From positions 14,426 to 78,425 of the forward strand of contig NZ_BKZR01000011.1 in assembly GCF_008974225.1 (NCBI RefSeq): DNA of 64,000 nt, given 5' to 3'. The notes beneath the pieces were generated by a model. The model searched no databases, had not been told where the DNA came from, and saw nothing but the letters and a program-made list of their open reading frames with translations. The stretch is from Weizmannia acidilactici (GTDB taxonomy: Bacteria > Bacillota > Bacilli > Bacillales > Bacillaceae_C). Below are positions 8,483 through 17,340 of this stretch, one piece after another; position 1 is the stretch's first letter; every line of letters begins with the position of its first letter. A program made the translations under genes and the position numbers.

Positions 8483-9577
8483 ATGACTGAACTGGTACTT
8501 GACCATATTTATAAAATTTACGACAATAACGTGACGGCTGTGTCCGACTTTAATTTACATATTAAGGATAAGGAGTTTATCGTATTTGTCGGGCCATCCG
8601 GTTGCGGAAAATCAACGACGTTAAGGATGATCGCAGGGCTTGAAGAAATTTCAAAAGGCGATTTGTACATGGACGGTAAAAAGGTCAATGATGTGGCGCC
8701 GAAAGACCGGGATATTGCAATGGTGTTCCAAAACTATGCACTTTATCCGCATATGACCGTTTATGATAATATGGCCTTCGGGCTGAAACTGCGTAAAGTG
8801 CCGAAAGCGGAAATTGACAAACGGGTACATGAAGCAGCGAAAATCCTCGGGCTGGAAGAGTATTTAAAGCGGAAACCGAAAGCGTTATCAGGCGGGCAAA
8901 GGCAAAGGGTTGCGCTTGGACGTGCGATTGTGCGCGATGCGAAAGTCTTCCTGATGGACGAGCCGTTGTCCAACCTGGACGCGAAACTGCGTGTACAGAT
9001 GCGTGCCGAAATTGCGCGGCTCCATCAGCGTCTGCAAACGACCACGATTTATGTCACCCACGACCAAACAGAAGCGATGACGATGGCCTCAAGAATTGTA
9101 GTCATGAAAGACGGTGTCATCCAGCAGGTCGGAACGCCGCGCGAAGTATACGATACACCTGCAAACCTGTTTGTCGCCGGCTTTATTGGTTCACCGGCCA
9201 TGAACTTTTTCCGCGGCAAAATGGATAACGGCAAATTCCATTTGAACGGCTCCGTTCAAATTGATGTTCCCGAAGGCAAAATGAAACACTTGAAAGACTA
9301 TGTCGGTAAAGAAGTCATTCTCGGCATCCGTCCTGAAGACATTCACGACGAACCTGTCTTTATTGAGGCGGTCCCGGGTGCTTCCATCCGTGCTGTCATT
9401 GAAGTTTCCGAACTGCACGGCGCCGAAACGATGCTTTATTCGAACATTAACGGCCAAGATTTTATTTCCCGGATTGATTCAAGAACCATTGTTAAACCCG
9501 GCGATGAGATCACCCTCGGTCTTGATATGAATAAATCCCATTTCTTTGATGCTGAAACTGAATTGAGAATCGGTTAA
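8483..9577 (+). CDS. msmX: Multiple-sugar ABC importer ATPase MsmX
   Basis: 364 residues from ATG 8483; GGAGG at 8469-8473 excludes the TTG six bases upstream. Walker A GPSGCGKSTT, signature LSGGQRQR, Walker B VFLMDEPLSNLDAKLR and the switch histidine TIYVTHDQTEAM are all intact. The C-terminal 120 residues form the MalK/UgpC-type OB regulatory domain. MsmX is a shared ATPase that energises several carbohydrate importers in Bacillus. No permease or binding-protein gene lies beside it, which fits a shared ATPase. Confidence 0.92.
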   Translation: MTELVLDHIYKIYDNNVTAVSDFNLHIKDKEFIVFVGPSGCGKSTTLRMIAGLEEISKGDLYMDGKKVNDVAPKDRDIAMVFQNYALYPHMTVYDNMAFGLKLRKVPKAEIDKRVHEAAKILGLEEYLKRKPKALSGGQRQRVALGRAIVRDAKVFLMDEPLSNLDAKLRVQMRAEIARLHQRLQTTTIYVTHDQTEAMTMASRIVVMKDGVIQQVGTPREVYDTPANLFVAGFIGSPAMNFFRGKMDNGKFHLNGSVQIDVPEGKMKHLKDYVGKEVILGIRPEDIHDEPVFIEAVPGASIRAVIEVSELHGAETMLYSNINGQDFISRIDSRTIVKPGDEITLGLDMNKSHFFDAETELRIG

Positions 9578-9584
9578 TGCCCTA

Positions 9585-9614
9585 AAAGCCAGCCGTCTGA
9601 TTGCGGCTGGCTTT
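9585..9614. terminator. msmX terminator, bidirectional
   Basis: A GC-rich stem AAAGCCAGCC/GGCTGGCTTT closes a short loop between convergent msmX and the zinc-ribbon gene; it overlaps the latter's stop codon. Confidence 0.75.
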
Positions 9615-9864
9615 AAACTTTTCTATATGCGATTTCTTTCTTTTCTTCATAGCCGCAGTGCACACAATAGTAAAGATGGACGCACGTTTCTTTTTTTGTG
9701 CTGGCAGGGTCGCCATCCTCAAGCTTTTCCAAATCAATCTCCATATACGGGCTGTAATCATCAAAATAATCATACAGCTTTCCGCCGTCCGCCAGCGCTT
9801 TCCGGCAATTCGGACACTCCTCCTGCAATTCACCCAGCCCATTGCATATCAGGCAAATTTTCAT
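9613..9864 (-). CDS. Small double zinc-ribbon protein, function unknown
   Basis: 83 residues from ATG 9864 (GGTGA upstream); an in-frame ATG at 9879 is also possible. Two Cys pairs near the N-terminus (CLIC and CPNC) and a C-terminal CVHCG with an additional Cys-Val-His-Leu segment indicate two zinc knuckles. The middle DYFDDYSPYMEIDLEKLED is strongly acidic. There are no membrane segments. I recognise it as a conserved small Bacillus protein but have no functional name. It is convergent with msmX and shares its terminator. Confidence 0.65.
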   Translation of the reverse strand: MKICLICNGLGELQEECPNCRKALADGGKLYDYFDDYSPYMEIDLEKLEDGDPASTKKETCVHLYYCVHCGYEEKKEIAYRKV

Positions 9865-10009
9865 CTTGTTCACCAACATTCCCGGACATTCTTAGGGGCT
9901 GTGTTATATTTGTTAACCACGGAAACAGCCCATGTTTCAATTTTAAAATGTACGGAAAACCAAAAGCTTATTCAAAGGGTGGTACCTAATTTTTACCAGT
10001 ACGAAAAAA

Positions 10010-10038
10010 GAATAACTGCACCGCAATTCCGCATAATA
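10010..10038 (+). promoter_or_regulatory. Sigma-G promoter for SASP gene
   Basis: GAATA at 10010-10014 and CATAATA at 10032-10038, 17 bases apart, match the recalled sigma-G consensus (GHATR and CATNHTA) exactly. The predicted transcript start near 10045 lies 19 bases before the tRNA-like element, placing that element in the mRNA leader. Confidence 0.75.
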
Positions 10039-10063
10039 CATAGTACATAGAACAAGTTCCCGC

Positions 10064-10130
10064 TGGGTTAAACCGAGAAGGTGGCGGGCGAACAGTCCGC
10101 TTGCTGGTGCAATTCCAGCCGACCCAACCA
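10064..10130 (+). ncRNA. tRNA-like RNA element in SASP mRNA leader
   Basis: 67 nucleotides fold as a small cloverleaf. The acceptor is 10064-10069 with 10121-10126 (6 bp plus one A-C mismatch). The D-arm is short: 3 bp (10072-10074 with 10080-10082) and loop GAGAA. The anticodon-like arm is 5 bp (10084-10088 with 10096-10100) with loop CGAACAG. The T-arm is 5 bp (10103-10107 with 10115-10119) with loop TGCAATT. Discriminator A is followed by an encoded CCA at 10128-10130. Departures from tRNA: G instead of U before the anticodon position, no GG in the D-loop, a 2-base variable region, and G at T-loop position 55. It lies between a sigma-G promoter and the SASP ribosome site. I recall a stationary-phase tRNA-like RNA (tRNA-Other) in Bacillus cereus; relatedness is untested. 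Confidence 0.65.
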
Positions 10131-10159
10131 TAAACCATACAACGAGGAGATGACACCTT

Positions 10160-10366
10160 ATGGCAAACAACAATAGTTCAAACCAATTGTTAGTAGATGG
10201 AGCTGAACAAGCGCTTGAGCAAATGAAATATGAAATTGCGCAGGAATTTGGCGTGAAACTCGGCGCAGATACAACTTCCCGCGCGAACGGGTCTGTCGGG
10301 GGAGAAATTACGAAACGCCTTGTCCAAATGGCCGAACAGCAGCTTGGCGGCACTATCCATCACTGA
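10160..10366 (+). CDS. Alpha/beta-type small acid-soluble spore protein
   Basis: 68 residues. MANNNSSNQLLVDGAEQALE is followed by the two SASP signature segments: KYEIAQEFGV (germination protease site with the conserved Glu) and GADTTSRANGSVGGEITKRL. It starts at ATG 10160; GAGGAG lies at 10144-10149, a somewhat long 10-base spacing. Such proteins coat and protect DNA in the dormant spore and are degraded by Gpr at germination. The sigma-G promoter at 10010-10038 agrees with forespore expression. A hairpin at 10392-10413 probably ends the transcript. Confidence 0.95.
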   Translation: MANNNSSNQLLVDGAEQALEQMKYEIAQEFGVKLGADTTSRANGSVGGEITKRLVQMAEQQLGGTIHH

Positions 10367-10391
10367 CAATCTTAATAAAGAATGGATAAAA

Positions 10392-10413
10392 AGGGAGTCC
10401 TGCGCCTCCCTTC
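10392..10413. terminator. SASP/fumC shared terminator
   Basis: AAGGGAG and CTCCCTT arms separated by 8 bases, lying between the convergent SASP gene and fumC. Confidence 0.55.
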
Positions 10414-10420
10414 TTCGATG

Positions 10421-11809
10421 TTATTGTTTCAGATTTACCATTTTTTCCGGAACAATCCATTTATCATACTGTTCTTCTGTCACATAACCCGTTTTAATGG
10501 CGGCTTCTTTTAACGTGGTCCCTTCTTTAAAGGCTAGTTTTGCGATTTGCGCCGCTTTTTCATAACCGATATGCGGGTTTAAAGCGGTAACAAGCATGAG
10601 CGAACGGTTGACGTTTTCACGTAGCGTTTCAACATTCGGCTCAATGCCGCGGACGCATCTTTCATCAAACGACTTCATCGCATCGCCGAGCAGATGGACC
10701 GATTGCAGAAAGTTATAAATGATCACTGGTTTAAACACGTTTAATTCAAAGTTGCCCTGGCTTGCCGCAAACCCGATCGCGGCATCGTTCCCGAATACTT
10801 GTACCGCTACCATCGTTACCGCTTCACATTGGGTCGGGTTGACTTTTCCCGGCATGATTGAGCTACCCGGTTCATTGGCCGGGATTGTGATTTCCCCGAT
10901 TCCACTTCTCGGGCCGCTTGCAAGCCATCTCACGTCATTGGCAATTTTCAACAAGTCGGCAGCAAGCCCCTTCAAAGCTCCGTGCACATGGACAAGCTCA
11001 TCGTGGCTTGTAAGTGCATGGAATTTATTGTCCGAAGAACGGAATGGGTAGCCAGTCTGCTTTTCCAATTCTTCAGCAACTTTGTCCCCGAAAGTCGGAT
11101 CGGCATTGATGCCCGTACCGACGGCAGTGCCACCGATAGCCAAGTTCAAAATATGTTTGGCGCTTTCTCTGATCATTTGTTCGCTTTTCTCCAGCATCGC
11201 CCGCCAGCCGCTAATTTCCTGGCCCAAAGTAAGCGGAGTGGCATCCTGGAGATGGGTGCGCCCAATTTTAATGATTTCCATATATGCTTTTTCTTTTTCA
11301 ATAAGTGTTTGCTTTAACTGTTCAAGCGGCGGCAGCAGCCTCGTTTGCAGTTCGTGATAGGCGGCAATATGCATTGCGGTAGGGAACGTATCGTTCGAAC
11401 TTTGCGACATATTGATATCGTCGTTCGGATGGACATGTTCCTGGCTGTTTTGTTCCGCAAGAATTTCATTCGCACGTCTTGCAACAACTTCATTGACGTT
11501 CATGTTCGATTGGGTGCCGCTACCCGTCTGCCATACGACAAGCGGAAAATGGCCGTCAAATTTCCCATCCAGCACTTCTTCGCACGCCTGCACAATCGCA
11601 TCCTTTTTGGCATCCGACAATTTGCCGAGACGGTTATTGCCGATTGCGGCCGCTTTTTTCAAATGCGCAAAAGCGCGGATCACTTCCATCGGCATTTTTT
11701 CCCCGCCGATCGGGAAGTTCTCCTTACTCCGCTGCGTCTGCGCCCCCCAATATTTGTCTGCCGGTACCTTCATTTCTCCGAGAGTGTCTTTTTCAATGCG
11801 GTATTCCAC
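10421..11809 (-). CDS. fumC: Class II fumarate hydratase
   Basis: 462 residues, full length, starting at GTG 11809 with GGAGGGGA upstream. It carries the fumarase/aspartase signature GSSIMPGKVNP, the N-terminal SGTQSNMNVNEV substrate segment, and the T-H-L-Q-D active-site region (RTHLQDATP). It interconverts fumarate and malate in the TCA cycle as a homotetramer in the cytosol and is iron-independent. It stands alone between a SASP gene and a penicillin-binding protein gene. Confidence 0.96.
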   Translation of the reverse strand: MEYRIEKDTLGEMKVPADKYWGAQTQRSKENFPIGGEKMPMEVIRAFAHLKKAAAIGNNRLGKLSDAKKDAIVQACEEVLDGKFDGHFPLVVWQTGSGTQSNMNVNEVVARRANEILAEQNSQEHVHPNDDINMSQSSNDTFPTAMHIAAYHELQTRLLPPLEQLKQTLIEKEKAYMEIIKIGRTHLQDATPLTLGQEISGWRAMLEKSEQMIRESAKHILNLAIGGTAVGTGINADPTFGDKVAEELEKQTGYPFRSSDNKFHALTSHDELVHVHGALKGLAADLLKIANDVRWLASGPRSGIGEITIPANEPGSSIMPGKVNPTQCEAVTMVAVQVFGNDAAIGFAASQGNFELNVFKPVIIYNFLQSVHLLGDAMKSFDERCVRGIEPNVETLRENVNRSLMLVTALNPHIGYEKAAQIAKLAFKEGTTLKEAAIKTGYVTEEQYDKWIVPEKMVNLKQ

Positions 11810-11911
11810 TTTCTTCCCCTCCTGTATGTGCTTTCATTTTCTTTTTTGCAAAATGGCGGCCACTGTGCCATTATGTATTTGCAAATCTATTTTACTATAA
11901 ATTCTTACAAA

Positions 11912-11948
11912 GAAACACCTGCAAGCTTCCAAAATGTGCAGGTGTTTC
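11912..11948. terminator. Terminator between fumC and PBP gene
   Basis: A 12-bp perfect stem GAAACACCTGCA/TGCAGGTGTTTC. It lies just after the PBP stop codon on the minus strand and ends that transcript. Confidence 0.75.
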
Positions 11949-11952
11949 CTGT

Positions 11953-14016
11953 TTACTGCCCTAAAATGCCTTTTAACTGCTCCTTGATTTTATCGGCGGC
12001 GTCTTTCCAGAAGCCTTTGTTCTCTTCAATCGTTTCTTTTAGTTTATCCGCCTGCTCCTTAATCGTCTCATCGATATTTTGCAGTTTTTCTTTTAGCGGG
12101 CTGCCGTTTTTCTTTTGCTCGTTAATCGATTCCACGCCGAAATCGCCGGGCTTCGTATATTTTAATGTGGCATTCATGACTGCATTAAAAACCGGCACGA
12201 TTCCCTGTTCACTTAAACCATACAAATAATGGTTGCGGTTGGTTTTATCATATCCCATCCATACAACACCAACGAGGTTTGGCGTGTAGCCGGCAAACCA
12301 CTGGTCCATTGTCCCTTCTGCGCCACTGAAGGGAAGCTGCGTAGAACCTGTCTTGCCGGCAATCTTGTATCCCGGCACGCTCACGCCTTTGCCCGTCCCG
12401 GATTCGACAACATTCAACAGCATGGAAGTCATTTCCTGGGAAACTTTTTTCGAAGTCACCCTTTCCTGCTTGTCTTTATGTTCAACGATAACTTGTCCTG
12501 TCGGGCTGACAATTTTTTTAATGATGTGTACATCGGACCGATTTCCATTATTTGGAAAAGTCGTGTACGCTTGGGCGATTTCTTCCGGGGATACGCCATT
12601 TTGAATATTCCCGAGCGCAATTCCGAGCTGTTTATCACCTTTTGTCAACGGGATGCCGAATTTTTTGGCCGATTCATATCCCTTTTCCACACCGATTTTG
12701 TTCAGGAGCCATACAGCCGGAAGGTTCAGCGATTTTTCCACCGCCTCATACATCGGTACTTCGCCCAAATACTGGTTGTTATAGTTTTTCGGTGCATAGC
12801 CGCCCCTAAACGTCATTTCTTTGTCTTTTAACATGGAATCGGGAGTATATCCTTCTTCGAGCGCCGGGGTATACACGGTGATCGGCTTCATAATCGACCC
12901 TGGCTGGCGCTTCAGCTGCGTCGCCCTGTTAAAGCCGCGGAACACTTTCTCTCCTCTCCCCCCGACAAGGCCGCGCACGCCGCCGGTTTTAGGGTCAACA
13001 AGAATGGCCCCGCTTTGGATCATTTGGTCGGATTTTCCAGCCGGAAAAAGTGAATTTTGCTGGTAAACATTTTCTAAAGAAGATTGGATGTTTTGGTCCA
13101 TTTCCGTATAAATTTTATATCCCCTTGTCAAAATCTCTTCCTGTGTAAGGCCGTACTGATTGATCGCCTCATCCAAAACCGCATCGACATAATACGGGTA
13201 TTTGCCTTTCAGCGCATCGGTCTTTTTGTCTTTCAGCACGAGCTTTTCGCTTTTTGCGGCTTTATACTCTGCTTCGGTTATCATTCCGTACTGTTTCATT
13301 ACGCTAAGTACAACATTGCGGCGCTGGATGGCGCGGTCGTAATGGTGGTAAGGGTCCAGTGCACTCGGGGAATTGACGAGCCCCGCCAATGTTGCCGATT
13401 CGGATAAATCAAGGTCCTGGATGTCCTTGCCAAAATATTTATTGGCCGCTTTTTGGACGCCCCATGCCCCTTCGCCGAAATACACCTGGTTCAAATACAT
13501 TTCCAGTATCTCTTTTTTTGTATAATGTTTTTCAATTTCAATCGCCAAGAAGAGCTCCTGTATTTTCCTTTTTAACGTCCGTTCCGGGGAAAGGAGCGCA
13601 TTTTTCGTTAACTGCTGGGTGATGGTGCTCCCCCCGGCGGCCGCCCCTCCTGCTTTGATATCTTTCAAAAGGGCACTCATTGTGCCGATAATATCAAAAC
13701 CGTGGTGTTTGTAAAAACGGTGGTCTTCAATCGCTACAATCGCATTTTGAAGATCTTCGGGCATTTTTTTAATGGAGACTCCTTCCGAGCGATTCGCCGA
13801 GATTTTACTTGCGACGTCCCCATCCTTGTCATAGATGATGGTTGCCTGCTCGAGCCCTTTTTTCAGCTGCCCGACATTCGCGCTTTTTGCGTAGTAAGCA
13901 AAAAAAGCCAAAAAGGCAAGCAGCGAGACGGAGGCCAGTAAAATAACGATCTGGGTCATATGTGCCTTTTTCCAATATTCTTTTATAATATTCCAAAAAG
14001 GTTTGATTCTGTCCAT
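11953..14016 (-). CDS. Class A penicillin-binding protein (PBP2c/2d-like)
   Basis: 687 residues. Cytoplasmic N-terminus, one membrane anchor at about residues 20-43, then a GT51 glycosyltransferase domain (EDHRFYKHHG, GGSTITQQLTKN, KIQELFLAIEIEK) and a transpeptidase domain with GSIMKP, SLN and KTGST. The last 55 residues are a charged coiled-coil-like tail (KEKLQNIDETIKEQADKLKE). It polymerises and crosslinks peptidoglycan at the outer membrane face. Size and tail suit the B. subtilis PbpF/PbpG group, which act in sporulation and germination; which of the two is unclear. Confidence 0.88.
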   Translation of the reverse strand: MDRIKPFWNIIKEYWKKAHMTQIVILLASVSLLAFLAFFAYYAKSANVGQLKKGLEQATIIYDKDGDVASKISANRSEGVSIKKMPEDLQNAIVAIEDHRFYKHHGFDIIGTMSALLKDIKAGGAAAGGSTITQQLTKNALLSPERTLKRKIQELFLAIEIEKHYTKKEILEMYLNQVYFGEGAWGVQKAANKYFGKDIQDLDLSESATLAGLVNSPSALDPYHHYDRAIQRRNVVLSVMKQYGMITEAEYKAAKSEKLVLKDKKTDALKGKYPYYVDAVLDEAINQYGLTQEEILTRGYKIYTEMDQNIQSSLENVYQQNSLFPAGKSDQMIQSGAILVDPKTGGVRGLVGGRGEKVFRGFNRATQLKRQPGSIMKPITVYTPALEEGYTPDSMLKDKEMTFRGGYAPKNYNNQYLGEVPMYEAVEKSLNLPAVWLLNKIGVEKGYESAKKFGIPLTKGDKQLGIALGNIQNGVSPEEIAQAYTTFPNNGNRSDVHIIKKIVSPTGQVIVEHKDKQERVTSKKVSQEMTSMLLNVVESGTGKGVSVPGYKIAGKTGSTQLPFSGAEGTMDQWFAGYTPNLVGVVWMGYDKTNRNHYLYGLSEQGIVPVFNAVMNATLKYTKPGDFGVESINEQKKNGSPLKEKLQNIDETIKEQADKLKETIEENKGFWKDAADKIKEQLKGILGQ

Positions 14017-14250
14017 TTATGATCCTGCCTCATCTTTCCACAATCTGAAAAACTCCTACTCAAGCATCTTTTTTTGTGCTCTTATGCAAAAGCATAGTAT
14101 GAATGCAGGGAAAAATCAATGCAATCTGTGGAGTGCGACTTAAAACAGCGGATATTTTTTGCATTTCCCGCAAAAACGTTATTTTTGATGCCAATTTCGG
14201 TTAAAGAATAAAAAGGGTGATGAAAGCCATATACGAGAGGATGATGGTGA

Positions 14251-14724
14251 ATGTACAAGCATATTGTCATTGCATACGATGATTCGGATGGGTGCAGAAA
14301 AGCGCTGGAAAGGGCTGCAGAATTTGTGCTAGCTGTAATGGGGTTAAATTAACCGTTATCCATGTCAATCTGGGAAGCGAAGAAACAGCTCCGGTGCCGG
14401 ATGAAAATATTAGCGTTCCTCCAACGGTTTCCGTCCCCGGTCTCGATGAAAGGGTATACCCGATTGATGCGGCAATACACGCCACACAGCAGATCATCAT
14501 GAACGATGCCGAAGAAACGATTCATCATGCCAGAGAATTTTTGGAAGTGATCGTAATCCAGGCCGACTATCATATTTTGAAGGGGAAAGTTACCGAAAGT
14601 ATTTGTGATTTTATCCGTAAACATTATTGCCGGCAACAGCGGAAAAATCGGCGTAAAAAGCCCGCTTCTCGGAAATGTCAGCCAAAGCCTTGTTAAAAGC
14701 GCGGAAGTTCTTGTTGTAAAATAG
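14251..14724 (+). pseudogene. Universal stress protein (UspA) with two compensating frameshifts
   Basis: Reading starts at ATG 14251 (MYKHIVIAYDDSDG, a typical Usp start). The frame is lost near 14333; the alternate frame then gives CNGVKLTVIHVNL and continues to about 14620. The original frame resumes with the Usp ATP-binding tail (AGNSGKIGVKSPLLGNVS, then VLVVK) to the stop at 14722-14724. One base is effectively lost and later regained. Either the gene is decaying or two sequencing errors occurred. It is divergent from the PBP gene. Confidence 0.8.
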
Positions 14725-14797
14725 GGCGACTTGTCTGCCGAAATGAAAGGAACTTGACACAAAAGCTTTTTTGCGTTTCTTTCCGCTATAAGTCCAA

Positions 14798-14825
14798 ACC
14801 TCCTACAGCATTTCCGCATACATTA
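14798..14825 (+). promoter_or_regulatory. Sigma-K-like promoter for yjcZ-type gene
   Basis: CATACATTA at 14817-14825 fits the sigma-K -10 (CATANNNTA), with AC at 14798-14799 seventeen bases upstream. The predicted start is about 27 bases before the start codon. Confidence 0.5.
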
Positions 14826-14858
14826 ACAATGCATTATGGAAAGACGGAGGTGAAGAAA

Positions 14859-14987
14859 ATGGGCTTCTGGGGCTGCGGTTATGGTTACGGCGGCTACGGA
14901 TTTGGCGGTTACGGCCACAACAACTTCGCTCTGATCGTTGTGCTGTTTATCCTGCTGATCATTGTTGGCTCTGCTTTTATGTTCTAA
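14859..14987 (+). CDS. YjcZ-family tiny sporulation membrane protein
   Basis: 42 residues with a GGAGGTGA ribosome site. A Gly/Tyr-rich N-terminus (GCGYGYGGYGFGGYG) is followed by a single membrane helix (about residues 23-41) ending in SAFMF. This is the small Bacillus YjcZ/tiny-TM family, linked to mother-cell sporulation. A sigma-K-like promoter precedes it. The molecular role is unknown. Confidence 0.88.
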   Translation: MGFWGCGYGYGGYGFGGYGHNNFALIVVLFILLIIVGSAFMF

Positions 14988-15210
14988 GTGATAAAGAATG
15001 GGCGGGCCCGGCGCTCAGTTAAAAAGCCCGGGCTTAAGCCCTTTGACTCTAGGTAAGGAGCGCTTCCTCCAATATTTTCACATACTTGCAAGCAAATGCC
15101 GATCCTCATAAATGGATCTTGCCTTTTCTTCCAGTTATGCTGCATACATACGATACTTTTTCCATAAAAAATGCCGGCATCTTTCTCCACGCCGACCAAT
15201 TCTATATGTT

Positions 15211-16263
15211 TTACTGATAATTTCCATTTCTTAATAGCGAACCAGTGCCGGCAGTTTTTCGCGGAACTGCTGCGCCTTCAACCCGTTCCATCGGTTTGCC
15301 TTTCCTATCATAAAGGTGGCATGCGACATAATGGAGTTCTTCCACTTCCAGCCACTGCGGTTTCACACTTGCACATATGTCCATCGCTTTCGGGCATCTT
15401 GTCCGGAACACGCATCCGCTTGGGGGATTGATCGGGCTCGGGATTTCCCCTTTTAAAATGATCCGTTCCCTTTTATCTTCAATTTTCGGATCAGGGATTG
15501 GAATCGCCGACAGCAGCGCTTCGGTGTAAGGATGAAGCGGTTTGCGGTACAAGTTTTTGCTCCCCGTCAATTCGACTAGATGGCCGAGGTACATCACGCC
15601 GATCCGGTCGCTGATATGCTTGACCATCGATAAATCATGGGCAATAAATAAGTAAGTTAAGTTTTTGTCTCTTTGCAGTTTTTTCAATACGTTGACAACC
15701 TGCGCCTGAACGGAAACATCCAGTGCGGAAATCGGCTCATCGCAAATGATGAATTCCGGGTCAAGCGCCAGCGCCCTAGCAATGCCGATCCTTTGCCGCT
15801 GCCCTCCGCTGAATTCATGCGGGTAACGGCTTGCATGTTCTTTGTTTAGCCCGACTTCTTTCAGCAATTCATAAATTCTTTCGAGCTCTTCCCGTTTATT
15901 TTTATAAATGCCGTGGACTTCAAGCGGTTCAGCAATAATTTCACGGACTGTCGCCCGGGGATTCAGGGAAGCATAAGGGTCCTGAAAAATCATTTGGACG
16001 TTCCTTTTCATTCGGAAACTTTCATGTTCGTCCAGTGCATGGATGTCTTTTCCATTGTAGAGGATTTGCCCGCCGGTCGGCGTATAGATCCCCATGATGA
16101 GCCTGCCTGCAGTTGATTTCCCGCACCCGGATTCGCCGACAAGACCAAACGTTTCCCCTTTATAAATATCAAAATTGAGATCATCCACGGCTTTTAAAAA
16201 TTGTTTCTTTCCCATATCAAAATATTTTTTCACATGTTTAACTTCCAGCAGTTTTTCCATCAT
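15211..16263 (-). CDS. ykfD: Oligopeptide/dipeptide ABC importer ATPase, OppF/YkfD type
   Basis: 350 residues from ATG 16263 (AAGGAG upstream). Walker A GESGCGKST, signature FSGGQRQR, Walker B FIICDEPISALD, and a C-terminal OppF-type Cys-rich segment (CVFRTRCPKAMDIC) that in relatives binds an Fe-S cluster. It is the last gene of a six-gene minus-strand run that begins with dppB. In B. subtilis ykfD closes the dpp-ykf murein-peptide operon. It would pair with DppD as the second ATPase of the importer. Confidence 0.85.
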   Translation of the reverse strand: MMEKLLEVKHVKKYFDMGKKQFLKAVDDLNFDIYKGETFGLVGESGCGKSTAGRLIMGIYTPTGGQILYNGKDIHALDEHESFRMKRNVQMIFQDPYASLNPRATVREIIAEPLEVHGIYKNKREELERIYELLKEVGLNKEHASRYPHEFSGGQRQRIGIARALALDPEFIICDEPISALDVSVQAQVVNVLKKLQRDKNLTYLFIAHDLSMVKHISDRIGVMYLGHLVELTGSKNLYRKPLHPYTEALLSAIPIPDPKIEDKRERIILKGEIPSPINPPSGCVFRTRCPKAMDICASVKPQWLEVEELHYVACHLYDRKGKPMERVEGAAVPRKTAGTGSLLRNGNYQ

Positions 16264-16289
16264 GGTGCACTCCTTTCATCCCGGCTGTT

Positions 16290-17198
16290 TTATTTCCAGT
16301 ACCGCCTTGCACGGCAAAGTTCCTTTTCATAAATGGTTCCTTCCAGTGCCAGCAGTTCAACGGACTTTCCCGTTTTCGGGGAGTGGAGCAGTTTCCCGTC
16401 CCCCGCATAAATACCGACGTGGTGGATGGCACCTTTTCCTTCTTCATGCGCGAAAAACAAAAGGTCCCCCGGCGTAATCCTTTCAAGTGGGACATCTTCA
16501 CCGCTTTCCGCCTGTTCACAGGCATCCCGCGGTATAATCATTCCGGTTGCCGCCCTCACCATCGTATAGGAAAATCCCGAGCAGTCATAACCAAATCCAC
16601 TCATGCCTCCCCATAAATACGGAAGGCCGAGAAACATTTTTCCTGCTTTCAAAATATGCCGGTTTTGCTGCCCCGGACTACTGCCGCCGAACTGTACATC
16701 ACTTTTTTTGAAAAATCCGGTGCCCGAAACCGTCCTGACTTTTACCCAGCTCGTGTTTTCATCCATTACCGGCAGGCAGGTTTGGAAACTTGCTTCAAAT
16801 ACAGGCATTTGATTTTCATCGTATAAAGGGGAGGTCGGCTTGTTGACAGCAGCGAAACCGGAGCCGGCAAGCGGCCCTTCCGCTCTTTTCAGCTGTCGGA
16901 GGGGCATCCAGCCGGGGTAGCCGTCTAAGTGTTTGACGGAAGGCTGTTCAGGAATCGAAACGTATGCCCATTCCCCTTCTATCTGATGGACCACTGCTTT
17001 CTGCCCGTAAAGCGCCTGCGTCTGGATTTTATTTTTACGCCAAAATTCAAGCCGCTGTTCCACAGTGAGGTTCCTAAGCCATTTTTTCATATTAGCCGGA
17101 TTTTGGAGCGCTTCAGCATCCCATTCATCTGGAGATTGTTTTGATGTCCAAAGTGTCGCAACAGCGGTACTGATCAAATAAACCTGCCTTGCGTCCAT
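16290..17198 (-). CDS. ykfC: NlpC/P60 gamma-D-glutamyl-L-amino acid peptidase, YkfC type
   Basis: 302 residues from ATG 17198 (GGGGGG upstream). Two SH3b-like regions occupy about residues 1-165, followed by an NlpC/P60 domain with the nucleophile in YDCSGFSYT and the catalytic His in AIHHVGIYAG. There is no signal peptide, as for cytosolic YkfC, which splits L-Ala-gamma-D-Glu from imported murein peptides. It lies between dppE and ykfD. The companion epimerase ykfB and LD-carboxypeptidase ykfA of B. subtilis are not in this cluster. Confidence 0.87.
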   Translation of the reverse strand: MDARQVYLISTAVATLWTSKQSPDEWDAEALQNPANMKKWLRNLTVEQRLEFWRKNKIQTQALYGQKAVVHQIEGEWAYVSIPEQPSVKHLDGYPGWMPLRQLKRAEGPLAGSGFAAVNKPTSPLYDENQMPVFEASFQTCLPVMDENTSWVKVRTVSGTGFFKKSDVQFGGSSPGQQNRHILKAGKMFLGLPYLWGGMSGFGYDCSGFSYTMVRAATGMIIPRDACEQAESGEDVPLERITPGDLLFFAHEEGKGAIHHVGIYAGDGKLLHSPKTGKSVELLALEGTIYEKELCRARRYWK

Positions 17199-17340
17199 GT
17201 TTGCCCCCCATTTAGGTTGAATGGCCGTACAAAGTTTTTTATGCGAAATCCCCTTGCATAGAGGATACTTCGTAAATGCAAATCATGATTAAAAACATTC
17301 AACGTGGAAAAGCCTGGTGCCCCGCTGAATGCCGGTTAAT

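Noticed and set aside
10064..10130. Cobalamin riboswitch, because GGTGCAATTCC resembles part of its core
   Set aside because: The B12 box and the long receptor domain are absent; the four-arm fold with A-CCA end explains the sequence better.
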